Below, piece by piece: positions 17,974 through 25,090 of a DNA stretch of 64,000 bases. The translations under genes were made by a program, and so were the position numbers. This stretch comes from RGIG4576 sp045656705 (GTDB lineage Bacteria > Bacteroidota > Bacteroidia > Bacteroidales > Muribaculaceae). The notes below the pieces were generated by a model. That model was not told the origin of the DNA. It worked only from the letters and a program-made list of their open reading frames with translations, and ran no database searches. Positions within the stretch are counted from its first letter, which is position 1. The number at the start of each line of letters is the position of its first letter. Where the stretch lies: NCBI GenBank assembly GCA_045656705.1, contig JAZORR010000007.1, positions 15,790-79,789 on the forward strand, in the 5' to 3' direction.

Positions 17974-18891
17974 TTATTTTACTTCAATACCTAACACTTT
18001 ACAAATAATAGCTTGGCGAGCGTAAAGTCCGTTTTGAGCTTGTTGGAAATAGTAAGCCTTTGGATTTGCGTCCACATCGTATGCAATTTCGTTCACGCGA
18101 GGTAGTGGGTGAAGAATGCGAAGATTGTCCTTACTATTGTCGAGCATAGCATTGTGAAGATTATAAAGGTCCTTCACGCGTTCATATTCAAGCAGGTCGG
18201 TGAAGCGTTCGCGTTGTACGCGAGTCATATATATGATATCGCTCTTATTGATGATTTCTTGAGAGAAATCGGTAGATTCGTGATACTCGATTCCGTGTTC
18301 TTCGCAGAATACCTTATATTCATTAGGCATCTTCAATTCATCGCATGCCACGAAGTGGAATACAGGATTGAAGTGGTACATAGCCATAAGTAGCGAATGC
18401 ACAGTGCGTCCGTACTTCAAATCGCCCACCATTGTGATGGTGAGGTTTTCAAGGGTACCTTGAGTCTTGTAGATAGAGTACAGGTCGAGCATTGTTTGCG
18501 AAGGGTGTTGGTTGGCACCATCGCCAGCGTTGATGATAGGCACAGGAGAAAACTCGCTCGCATAGCGTGCTGCACCTTCGAGGTGGTGACGCATAATTAT
18601 TACATCGGCATAGTTTGCCACCATTCTTATGGTGTCGTGCATAGTCTCGCCCTTAGATGAACTTGTGGTGCTCGCGTCGGAAAAACCAATAACTCGTCCA
18701 CCGAGACGATTTACAGCTGTTTCGAAACTCAAGCGAGTGCGAGTAGAAGGTTCAAAGAAAAGTGTTGCTGCTACTTTGCCCTCAAGTAGTCGCTGATTTG
18801 GATTCTCTTCAAATTTTCGAGCTGTGTCAAGCAGTTCGAGAATCTCCTCTTTAGAAAGGTCGGAGATAGAAACTAAACTCTCGTTGTTCAT
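17974..18891 (-). CDS. pyrB: Aspartate carbamoyltransferase catalytic subunit
   Basis: A 305-residue enzyme joining carbamoyl phosphate and aspartate in the second step of UMP synthesis. The carbamoyl-phosphate loop FFEPSTRTRLSFETA, the SSKGET loop and the aspartate-side HPLPRVNEI are all intact. It is the first gene of pyrB-pyrI-flavin reductase-glyA. The ~190-base transcribed leader upstream carries a leader ORF, a pause-type hairpin and a terminator, suggesting attenuation control. Confidence 0.98.
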   Translation of the reverse strand: MNNESLVSISDLSKEEILELLDTARKFEENPNQRLLEGKVAATLFFEPSTRTRLSFETAVNRLGGRVIGFSDASTTSSSKGETMHDTIRMVANYADVIIMRHHLEGAARYASEFSPVPIINAGDGANQHPSQTMLDLYSIYKTQGTLENLTITMVGDLKYGRTVHSLLMAMYHFNPVFHFVACDELKMPNEYKVFCEEHGIEYHESTDFSQEIINKSDIIYMTRVQRERFTDLLEYERVKDLYNLHNAMLDNSKDNLRILHPLPRVNEIAYDVDANPKAYYFQQAQNGLYARQAIICKVLGIEVK

Positions 18892-18930
18892 ATAGCTATG
18901 TAATTTAATTTTGTTTTTTCTATGAAAATT

Positions 18931-18983
18931 ATCCTAAAATAAAAGCCAATCAAAACACGCTGAACGAGTTAGTGATTGGCCTT
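18931..18983 (-). terminator. Candidate transcription attenuator in the pyrB leader
   Basis: On the minus strand GCCAATCA (18980-18973) pairs perfectly with TGATTGGC (18952-18945), and AAG/TTT extends the stem by three pairs. A U-rich tract, TTTTATTTTA, follows at once. It lies entirely within the pyrB leader, 40 bases before the start codon. The leader-ORF stop codon is placed immediately after the 5' arm, so a terminating ribosome would block hairpin formation. Confidence 0.75.
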
Positions 18984-19079
18984 GATATGTGGCAAAAGAA
19001 ACGATTTGTTATCACACACTTGCTTTGCTTGGGCAAGTGAATGAGAAGAAAATGTTCTATTGTTGGATTTTTCTATCAT
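18969..19079 (-). CDS. Putative pyrB leader peptide (36 codons)
   Basis: An ATG 7 bases after a -7 box opens a 36-codon frame ending at TAA 18971-18969. The peptide starts MIEKSNNRTFSSHSLA and ends LLPHIKANH. It contains two U-rich stretches (TTTTCTTCT around 19053-19043 and CGTTTCTTTT around 19002-18993) where RNA polymerase could stall at low UTP, as in the E. coli pyrBI leader. The stop codon falls in the loop just after the 5' arm of the attenuator. No family homology is expected for such a peptide; support comes from position, layout and the parallel to pyrL. Confidence 0.6.
   Translation of the reverse strand: MIEKSNNRTFSSHSLAQAKQVCDNKSFLLPHIKANH
19017..19039 (-). promoter_or_regulatory. 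Possible transcription-pause hairpin in the pyrB leader
   Basis: CACTTGC (19039-19033) and GCAAGTG (19023-19017) form a perfect 7-bp stem with a 9-base loop, upstream of the second U-rich tract and the attenuator. Confidence 0.45.
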
Positions 19080-19086
19080 AACACTA

Positions 19087-19094
19087 CAAAGTTA
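19087..19094 (-). promoter_or_regulatory. -7 box of the pyrB operon promoter
   Basis: Minus strand TAACTTTG. Transcription would begin around 19080, at or just before the leader-peptide ATG, giving a ~190-base leader before pyrB. Confidence 0.6.
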
Positions 19095-19231
19095 GTGATT
19101 TTTCTTGTGATATAGAAGAAAAAAGTGAAATAAAATTATGTGAAAATTATCTACATTCTAATCTTAGTGTAAATATTGGGTGTGGAATGTTTAATTTTTG
19201 TGAAGATTGTGTGATGTGTCTACTTTTTTAG

Positions 19232-19239
19232 TATTTTTG
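19232..19239 (+). promoter_or_regulatory. -7 box of the PBP1A gene
   Basis: TATTTTTG, with an approximate -33 element (TTGT, 19207-19210, 21-bp spacer), predicts a leader of about 75 bases. With the pyrB leader this accounts for the 430-base gap between pyrB and the PBP gene; nothing else is evident there. Confidence 0.5.
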
Positions 19240-19321
19240 TAAATTAAATTGTAAATTCGGTTTATTATGTGCATTTATGGCTATTAAAAGCCTATTGATG
19301 TGTAAAAAATAAATAAGAAAA

Positions 19322-21721
19322 ATGATGGCAACAAAACAAGGAAACAATACAAAAATGAGTGCATTCAAGTCTCTTATTATAAAACTTTTGTGGGGTACTT
19401 TTGCAATTGGTGTAGTAGTGGCTGCATTGGTGTTTGTACTTATATATAATGGTGTGATCGGGTATATGCCGCAGATTGAAGAATTGAAAAATCCTACCGA
19501 TAAATTTGCTTCTGTGGTGATGAGCGATGATGGGGTGGAACTTGGTCGTTATTATCGCGATAAGAGTAATCGTGTGTATGTAGATTTTGATGAGATATCA
19601 ACCCACCTCACCAATGCCTTGATTGCTACCGAGGATGTGCGATTTATGAATCACTCGGGTGTAGATGCTCGTGGTCTATTGCGTGCTATAGTGAAGCGTG
19701 GTATTTTGATGCAGAAGAGTGCTGGTGGTGGTAGTACGATCACTCAACAGCTTGCAAAGCAATTATATTCGCCAAAATCAGAAACCATATTTGAACGATT
19801 GATGCAAAAGCCTATCGAATGGGTGATTGCCGTGAAACTCGAAAAATATTACACAAAAGATGAAATCATCAAGATGTACTTCAATCAGTTCGACTTCTTG
19901 AATAATGCCGTAGGTGTGAAAACTGCTGCTTATGTATATTTTGGAAAGGATCCTAAAGATTTGAATATCGAAGAATCGGCTACACTTGTGGGTATGGCTA
20001 AAAATCCTTCTTATTTCAATCCTGTTCGTTTCCCTGAACGCACTCGTGATCGTAGAAATGTGGTGCTTAATCAAATGTGTAAGGCAGATATGATTACCGA
20101 AGAGGTGCGCGATTCTTTGAAGCAAACTCCACTTGTCCTTGATTATCATAAGGTGGACCACAAAGAAGGTCTCGCTCCATATTTCCGTGAGGAATTGCGT
20201 CGTTATCTTACTGCGAAAAAGCCTAAAGCCAGCGACGATATATATAAATGGAATCAGCAAGGTTATAAAGATGACTCTCTGGCGTGGGAAACCAATCCTC
20301 TATATGGATGGTGTGAAAAGAATACTAAACCCGATGGTAGTAACTACAATGTGTATACCGATGGGTTGAAAATTCACACCACAATAGATTCTCGTATGCA
20401 ACAATATGCCGAAACGGCTTTAGTGTCGCATCTTGCCGATGATTTGTTGCCTAAGTTTAAGCGTGAAAAGCGTGGTATGCTCAATCCTTATTCAAATAAT
20501 CCTAATGAGTTGACTCGCAATCAAAAAGAAGCACTTATTAAGCGTGCTATCAAATCTACCGAGCGTCATCGTATCTTGAAAAAAGCAGGTATGAACGACG
20601 AAGAGATTATGGCTAATTTCAAGACTGAGCGTGAAATGCGAGTATTCTCATATGCTGGTGTGATAGATACGATGATGACTCCATACGATTCACTCCTTTA
20701 CACCAAATCATTCTTGCGTGCAGGTATGATGTCGATGGATCCTATTACTGGATATGTGAAAGCATATGTGGGAGGTCCTAATTTTAAGTTCTTCCAATAT
20801 GATATGGTGTCTACTGGTCGCCGTCAGATAGGTTCTACTGTGAAACCATTCCTTTACACCTATGCAATGGAAGAAGGCTTTACTCCTTGTGATGAGTTCC
20901 TCAATGAGCAACCAATTCTATACGATGCCAATGGCAACGAATGGATGCCAAGAAATGCAGGAAAGACACGCATAGGTGAAATGGTGGATTTGCGCTGGGC
21001 ATTGACTAATTCTAACAACTGGATTTCGGCACGATTGATGGATCGACTTTCGCCTACTACATTAGTGAGATTGATGCACAACTTTGGCATCAACAATCAT
21101 ATCGATCCCGTGATTTCTCTTTGTCTTGGCCCTGTGGATGTGTCGGTGAAAGAAATGGTGTCGGCCTACACTGCTTATGCCAATAAGGGTATGCGTGTGG
21201 AGCCCCTATTTGTGACTCGCATTACCGATAATCAAGGTAATGTAATCACTGAATTTGCACCTCAACACACAGAGGTGATAAGCGAAGAAGCATACTATAA
21301 GATTCTATCAATGCTACTAAATGTGGTGGATTATGGTACTGGTGGTAGAGTGCGTCGAGCTCCTTATAATATAACTGCACAAATGGGAGGTAAGACAGGA
21401 ACTACCAACTTTAATGCCGATGGATGGTTTATGGGCTTCACTCCACAACTCGTTACTGGTGTGTGGGTAGGTGGCGACGAACGATATATCCACTTCAATA
21501 GTATGGCCGAAGGTCAAGGAGCGTCTATGGCATTGCCTATCATAGGTAAATATATGAAGAGTGTGTTCGACGATAAGAATCTTCCATATTCACAAGAAGT
21601 GCAGTTCTTGTTCCCAGAAAACTTCGATCCATGTCGTCGTGAAGGAGTATCGGGCGTACCTGTAGAAACAGAACATGCCGTTGAGGCTGAAGACGAAACC
21701 ATCGAAGGCGTATTTGACTGA
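19322..21721 (+). CDS. mrcA: Class A penicillin-binding protein (PBP1A type)
   Basis: A 799-residue bifunctional peptidoglycan synthase. A short cytoplasmic N-terminus is followed by a membrane anchor (about 20-43). The GT51 glycosyltransferase domain has Glu104 in IATEDVRFMNHSGVD and GGGSTITQQLAKQLY. The transpeptidase domain has Ser505-x-x-Lys508 (GSTVKPFLY), SNNW (SxN) and GKTGTTNF (KTG). It polymerises lipid II and crosslinks stem peptides in the periplasm. The C-terminus ends in a short acidic tail. Two ATGs are adjacent at 19322 and 19325; the first is given. Its terminator is shared with the convergent phosphatase gene. Confidence 0.95.
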   Translation: MMATKQGNNTKMSAFKSLIIKLLWGTFAIGVVVAALVFVLIYNGVIGYMPQIEELKNPTDKFASVVMSDDGVELGRYYRDKSNRVYVDFDEISTHLTNALIATEDVRFMNHSGVDARGLLRAIVKRGILMQKSAGGGSTITQQLAKQLYSPKSETIFERLMQKPIEWVIAVKLEKYYTKDEIIKMYFNQFDFLNNAVGVKTAAYVYFGKDPKDLNIEESATLVGMAKNPSYFNPVRFPERTRDRRNVVLNQMCKADMITEEVRDSLKQTPLVLDYHKVDHKEGLAPYFREELRRYLTAKKPKASDDIYKWNQQGYKDDSLAWETNPLYGWCEKNTKPDGSNYNVYTDGLKIHTTIDSRMQQYAETALVSHLADDLLPKFKREKRGMLNPYSNNPNELTRNQKEALIKRAIKSTERHRILKKAGMNDEEIMANFKTEREMRVFSYAGVIDTMMTPYDSLLYTKSFLRAGMMSMDPITGYVKAYVGGPNFKFFQYDMVSTGRRQIGSTVKPFLYTYAMEEGFTPCDEFLNEQPILYDANGNEWMPRNAGKTRIGEMVDLRWALTNSNNWISARLMDRLSPTTLVRLMHNFGINNHIDPVISLCLGPVDVSVKEMVSAYTAYANKGMRVEPLFVTRITDNQGNVITEFAPQHTEVISEEAYYKILSMLLNVVDYGTGGRVRRAPYNITAQMGGKTGTTNFNADGWFMGFTPQLVTGVWVGGDERYIHFNSMAEGQGASMALPIIGKYMKSVFDDKNLPYSQEVQFLFPENFDPCRREGVSGVPVETEHAVEAEDETIEGVFD

Positions 21722-21746
21722 TAAAATAGATTGTAGATAGAAAATG

Positions 21747-21786
21747 ATAAGAGGCAGAATGAATTTGTGTTCATTTTGCCTCTTAT
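21747..21786. terminator. Shared terminator between the PBP and CpsB-type genes
   Basis: A 17-bp stem, 21747-21763 with 21770-21786 (core ATAAGAGGCA, one G-T pair), has a 6-base loop and sits between two convergent stops. The T tract is weak on both sides. Confidence 0.65.
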
Positions 21787-21821
21787 GCTCTTAAGGGAGA
21801 GCGGTGTTTGAAAAAAGTGTT

Positions 21822-22556
21822 TTATAGGAGTGTGTCGTTTAGTAGACGACCTTTTAGTTTTGATTCGATTTTTTTGTAATCCTTCGATTTGATAAATTCT
21901 CTAATAACTTCGATATGCTCCATATTATGCACATCGCTACCGAGGAAGTCGATTAAATCGTGCTCAAGCAACCACTCAGCACTGTGCTTGGCAGTGCGTC
22001 CGAAATATCCCGTGAACGACATTAGGTTTACCTGAAACAATGCTCCAGCATTGTGGAGTTGAGTGAATCGTTCTTTGGTTTGACCATAGTAAGGGAATCG
22101 CTCAGGATGTGCCATAATAGGCGTGAGATTCTTTATTTGAATGTCGAAAAGGATTTGGTCGAGGTCGATACGCTCTTGTTGGTAAGCATTTTCGAGTAGA
22201 ATATGCTCCTTAGGCATAGCAATGTATTGGTTGCTTTTGATTTGCTCAAGCGAAAGTTCATCCAAACGGTATTCAGCCGATATAGACACTTTTGCGTTGA
22301 TACCATTTTCGGTGATTGCTTTCTTGAAGGTGTCGAAAGCTGGTAAGATGGTGTCGGGGGTGTTTTCAAAAGTTGATTTGGTGACGTGAGGAGTGAATAT
22401 GAAATTGGTGATACCCATATCCATTTCGGCACGCATTAGTTCCAAACCATTTTGCACATCAGTGGCTCCGTGGTCTACTCCGGGCATAATGTGGCAGTGG
22501 ACTTCGGTGCTGTAAAATAACTTATTGTTAGCTTTCTTTTTGAAGAAATTGAACAT
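21822..22556 (-). CDS. PHP-domain tyrosine-protein phosphatase (CpsB/CapC/YwqE family)
   Basis: A 244-residue metal-dependent phosphatase. Metal ligands are visible in EVHCHIMPGVDHGATD, TPHVTKS, MAHPERFPYYG and LGSDVHNMEH. Relatives dephosphorylate the autokinases that control capsule and exopolysaccharide export; in Bacteroidota they usually accompany polysaccharide loci. The usual G(I/V)DDGA is GVDHGA here. No capsule genes are in the window, so its target kinase must be elsewhere. Confidence 0.85.
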   Translation of the reverse strand: MFNFFKKKANNKLFYSTEVHCHIMPGVDHGATDVQNGLELMRAEMDMGITNFIFTPHVTKSTFENTPDTILPAFDTFKKAITENGINAKVSISAEYRLDELSLEQIKSNQYIAMPKEHILLENAYQQERIDLDQILFDIQIKNLTPIMAHPERFPYYGQTKERFTQLHNAGALFQVNLMSFTGYFGRTAKHSAEWLLEHDLIDFLGSDVHNMEHIEVIREFIKSKDYKKIESKLKGRLLNDTLL

Positions 22557-22596
22557 ATTTTTCGGTGTTTTAATATAATTCTAAATTTTTATTGTA

Positions 22597-22604
22597 CAAA
22601 AGTA
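22597..22604 (-). promoter_or_regulatory. -7 box of the CpsB-type phosphatase gene
   Basis: Minus strand TACTTTTG, 40 bases before the start codon. Confidence 0.5.
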
Positions 22605-22613
22605 GTGATTTTT

Positions 22614-22645
22614 TTTGCATTCGCGAATAAAGTGTATTAACTTTG
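22614..22645 (+). promoter_or_regulatory. Promoter of the biotin-dependent carboxyltransferase gene
   Basis: TTTG (22614-22617), a 20-bp spacer and TAACTTTG (22638-22645) fit the Bacteroidota housekeeping consensus exactly; the start codon is 53 bases downstream. Confidence 0.75.
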
Positions 22646-22698
22646 TTACCACTAATAAAGTTAATCTTGAAAAAATGTTTCAATAAAAAGAATTTGTT

Positions 22699-24879
22699 AT
22701 GACAAAGAAACTGAAAATCCGTGATTTAACACTTCGTGATGGTCAACAATCGTTGTTCGCAACACGTTTGAGCCAAGAAAGCATTAATAAGTTGCTCCCT
22801 TATTATTTGGAAGCAGGTTTCTATGCAATGGAAGTGTGGGGTGGTGCAGTACCCGATTCAGTAATGCGCTATTTGGATGAAAGTCCATGGGTGCGTTTGA
22901 AATCAATCAGTGACAAAATACAAGGTAAATCTTATTTGACTGCGTTGTCTCGTGGTCGTAACCTTTTCGGTTATGTGCCTTATCCAACAAGTGTCATTGA
23001 AGGTTTCTACAAAGAAGCTATTGCAAATGGTCTTGGTATTATGCGTATCTTCGACGCTCTTAACGACCTTGACAATGTGAAGGAATCTGTAGAAATTATC
23101 AATAAACTTGGTGGTATTGCCGATGGTGCTGTATGTTACACTGTCGATCCTAAGGACGATGCTATCGAAGTAGAGGTAGAAGTGGAAGAAGAAGTGCCAG
23201 CAAGTGGCTTTTTTGCAAAACTTCTTGGTAAGAAAGAAATTGTAAAGGTGAAGAAGACTGTTCTTCAAGAACCTAAGAAGATATTTACTGATGATTATTT
23301 CGTAGAAAAAGCTAAGGGTTACGAAAAACTTGGTGCTAAGATCATTACATTGAAGGATATGGCTGGTCTTGTAAATCCTGCTCGTATCGCTACTCTTATG
23401 CCACGTTTGAAAGCTGCAGTGAATGTGCCTATCGATTTCCACACACACTGTACTCCTGGTTATGGTCTTGCTTCAGGTTTGATGGCTATCCTACACGATG
23501 TGGATATCCTTGATACTAATATTTGGTGGTTTGGTGAAGGTTCAGCAGCTCCTGCTATCGAACTTATCTATATCTTCGCTAAGAAACTTGGTGTAGAAGT
23601 AGAAGTGAATATGGAAGCTGTGGGTAAGATTCGTGAAGAATTGAAGGCTGCTCGCGAAAGCTTGCGCGACTTCGACTTGCACAAGGATAACTTCCCTAAG
23701 GCATTCGATCCATTGAAGGATACTCTTCCTGCTGAAATTGATGCTGAATTTGATAAGGCTATTGCTGCTGCTAAGGCTAACGACGAAGCTGCTCTTCTTG
23801 CTGCTTGTCACGCTATCGAAGCTTACTTCAATTTCCCAAAACCAAATATCATCGTTAAGGAAGCCGAAGTACCTGGTGGTATGTACTCTAATATGGTGGC
23901 TCAACTTCGTCAATTGAAGGCTGAAGATGTGCTTGAAGATGCAATGAAGCTTATCCCTAAGGTGCGTCGTGATGCAGGTCTTGTACCACTTGTTACTCCT
24001 ACAAGCCAAATCGTAGGTAGCCAAGCAGTGATGGTGGCTTTGAGTCGTAAGGCAGGAAATGAAGACTATAAGAATACTTCTAACCAATTCGTATCTTTGG
24101 TGAAGGGTGAATATGGTAAGACTCCTGTGGCTATCGATCCTAAGTTCCGCGAACAAATCACAGGTAGCGCACAAGAAGTTCCTTATGATGTGAATTCATA
24201 TAAGAGTCAAGACAATCCAACTCTTGCTAAATATGGTAATGTGAAGCTTGCTAAGGATAACCAAGAACTTTTGCTTCTTGAACTTCTTCCTACAGTGGCT
24301 AAAACATTCCTTGAAAATCGTCGTGCAGAAGAATTTGCAGCTGCAGGTGGTAGTGTAGTAGAAGCAGCTCCAGCTCCAGTGGCAGCTCCAGCTCCAGTTG
24401 AAGGTCCTGTGACTGGTCCTACTCTTAACGCTCCTATGGGTGGTACTGTAGTAGAAATCAATGTTAAGCCTGGTGATAAGGTGAAGAAGGGCCAAACATT
24501 GTTGATGTATGAAGCAATGAAGATGCAAAACGAAATTGAAGCTGATGGCGACTACACTGTTAAGCGTATCCTTGTTCAACCAGGTGATGTGGTTCAATCA
24601 GGTCAACCAATGATTGAATTTGTAGATCCTAATGCTTCAGATGCTGAAGAAGGTCCTGTAACTGGTCCAACACTAAAAGCTCCTATGGGTGGTACAGTAA
24701 TAGAACTACACGTGAAGGCAGGTGATAAGGTGAAGAAGGGACAATCATTGATGATGTATGAAGCAATGAAGATGCAAAACGAGATTGAAAGTGAAGGCGA
24801 TTACACTGTTAAGCGTATCCTTGTGAAGGAAGGTGAAGTGATTGCAGCCGGTCAACCAATCATTGAATTTGTAGGCTAA
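22699..24879 (+). CDS. Biotin-dependent carboxyltransferase (oxaloacetate decarboxylase alpha / pyruvate carboxylase B type) with two biotinyl domains
   Basis: A 726-residue protein. The N-terminal TIM-barrel carboxyltransferase opens with RDLTLRDGQQSLFATRL and has the metal-binding FHTHCTPG plus KDMAGL with the catalytic lysine. A conserved carboxylase domain follows (about 300-545), then an Ala-Pro linker and two consecutive biotinyl domains (about 568-648 and 651-726), each with EAMKMQNE; the biotinylated residues are Lys608 and Lys691. The family transfers CO2 between pyruvate/oxaloacetate and biotin. Only one biotinyl domain is usual. The barrel also holds a charged insert near residues 155-195. 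No beta or gamma decarboxylase subunit or biotin carboxylase is adjacent, so a Na+ pump and a pyruvate carboxylase or transcarboxylase both remain possible. Confidence 0.88.
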   Translation: MTKKLKIRDLTLRDGQQSLFATRLSQESINKLLPYYLEAGFYAMEVWGGAVPDSVMRYLDESPWVRLKSISDKIQGKSYLTALSRGRNLFGYVPYPTSVIEGFYKEAIANGLGIMRIFDALNDLDNVKESVEIINKLGGIADGAVCYTVDPKDDAIEVEVEVEEEVPASGFFAKLLGKKEIVKVKKTVLQEPKKIFTDDYFVEKAKGYEKLGAKIITLKDMAGLVNPARIATLMPRLKAAVNVPIDFHTHCTPGYGLASGLMAILHDVDILDTNIWWFGEGSAAPAIELIYIFAKKLGVEVEVNMEAVGKIREELKAARESLRDFDLHKDNFPKAFDPLKDTLPAEIDAEFDKAIAAAKANDEAALLAACHAIEAYFNFPKPNIIVKEAEVPGGMYSNMVAQLRQLKAEDVLEDAMKLIPKVRRDAGLVPLVTPTSQIVGSQAVMVALSRKAGNEDYKNTSNQFVSLVKGEYGKTPVAIDPKFREQITGSAQEVPYDVNSYKSQDNPTLAKYGNVKLAKDNQELLLLELLPTVAKTFLENRRAEEFAAAGGSVVEAAPAPVAAPAPVEGPVTGPTLNAPMGGTVVEINVKPGDKVKKGQTLLMYEAMKMQNEIEADGDYTVKRILVQPGDVVQSGQPMIEFVDPNASDAEEGPVTGPTLKAPMGGTVIELHVKAGDKVKKGQSLMMYEAMKMQNEIESEGDYTVKRILVKEGEVIAAGQPIIEFVG
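24400..24879 (+). repeat. Tandem duplication of the biotinyl-domain coding sequence
   Basis: Two in-frame copies with a 249-base period (24400-24648 and 24649-24879). Both open with EGPVTGPTL and share APMGGTV, GDKVKKGQ and YEAMKMQNEIE, with nucleotide differences mainly at third positions. Confidence 0.9.
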
Positions 24880-24909
24880 TTTTTCATATTGATAATATTT
24901 TTATGTTAT

Positions 24910-24947
24910 GAAGGCATAGCAGTTTTTCTGCTATGTCTTCTTTTTTA
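24910..24947 (+). terminator. Terminator after the carboxyltransferase gene
   Basis: A 13-bp stem, GAAGGCATAGCAG (24910-24922) with CTGCTATGTCTTC (24928-24940, one G-T pair), has a 5-T loop and is followed by TTTTTTATT. Confidence 0.9.
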
Positions 24948-25054
24948 TTAGTATTTTGTAAAAAATGCAATCAAATTATCGATTAAATCGTGTTTTTCTT
25001 AATTAGCGTACTTTTTGCGTACTGATTTTCTTGGATTTTGTGGGGAATAGAGTT

Positions 25055-25062
25055 TAAATTTG
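25055..25062 (+). promoter_or_regulatory. -7 box of the secreted-repeat gene pair
   Basis: TAAATTTG. An in-frame ATG at 25064 begins one base past the box and so precedes the expected transcription start, which supports 25091 as the true start codon. Confidence 0.6.
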
Positions 25063-25090
25063 TATGCAAATAACACAGAAATGCAATCTA

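Noticed and set aside
19267..19287. A 6-codon upstream ORF in the PBP1A leader (MCIYGY).
   Set aside because: Very short frames are expected by chance in an AT-rich leader; no hairpin-T attenuator accompanies it.
23542..24174. A 210-codon open frame on the minus strand opposite the carboxyltransferase gene.
   Set aside because: Its Cys/His/Ser/Phe-rich composition is what the complement of a strongly coded gene gives; no motif, promoter or start context supports it.
25064..25090. Upstream ATG at 25064 as the start of secreted repeat protein 1.
   Set aside because: It begins one base after the -7 box, before any plausible transcription start, and spoils the signal peptide that is shared with the paralogue.
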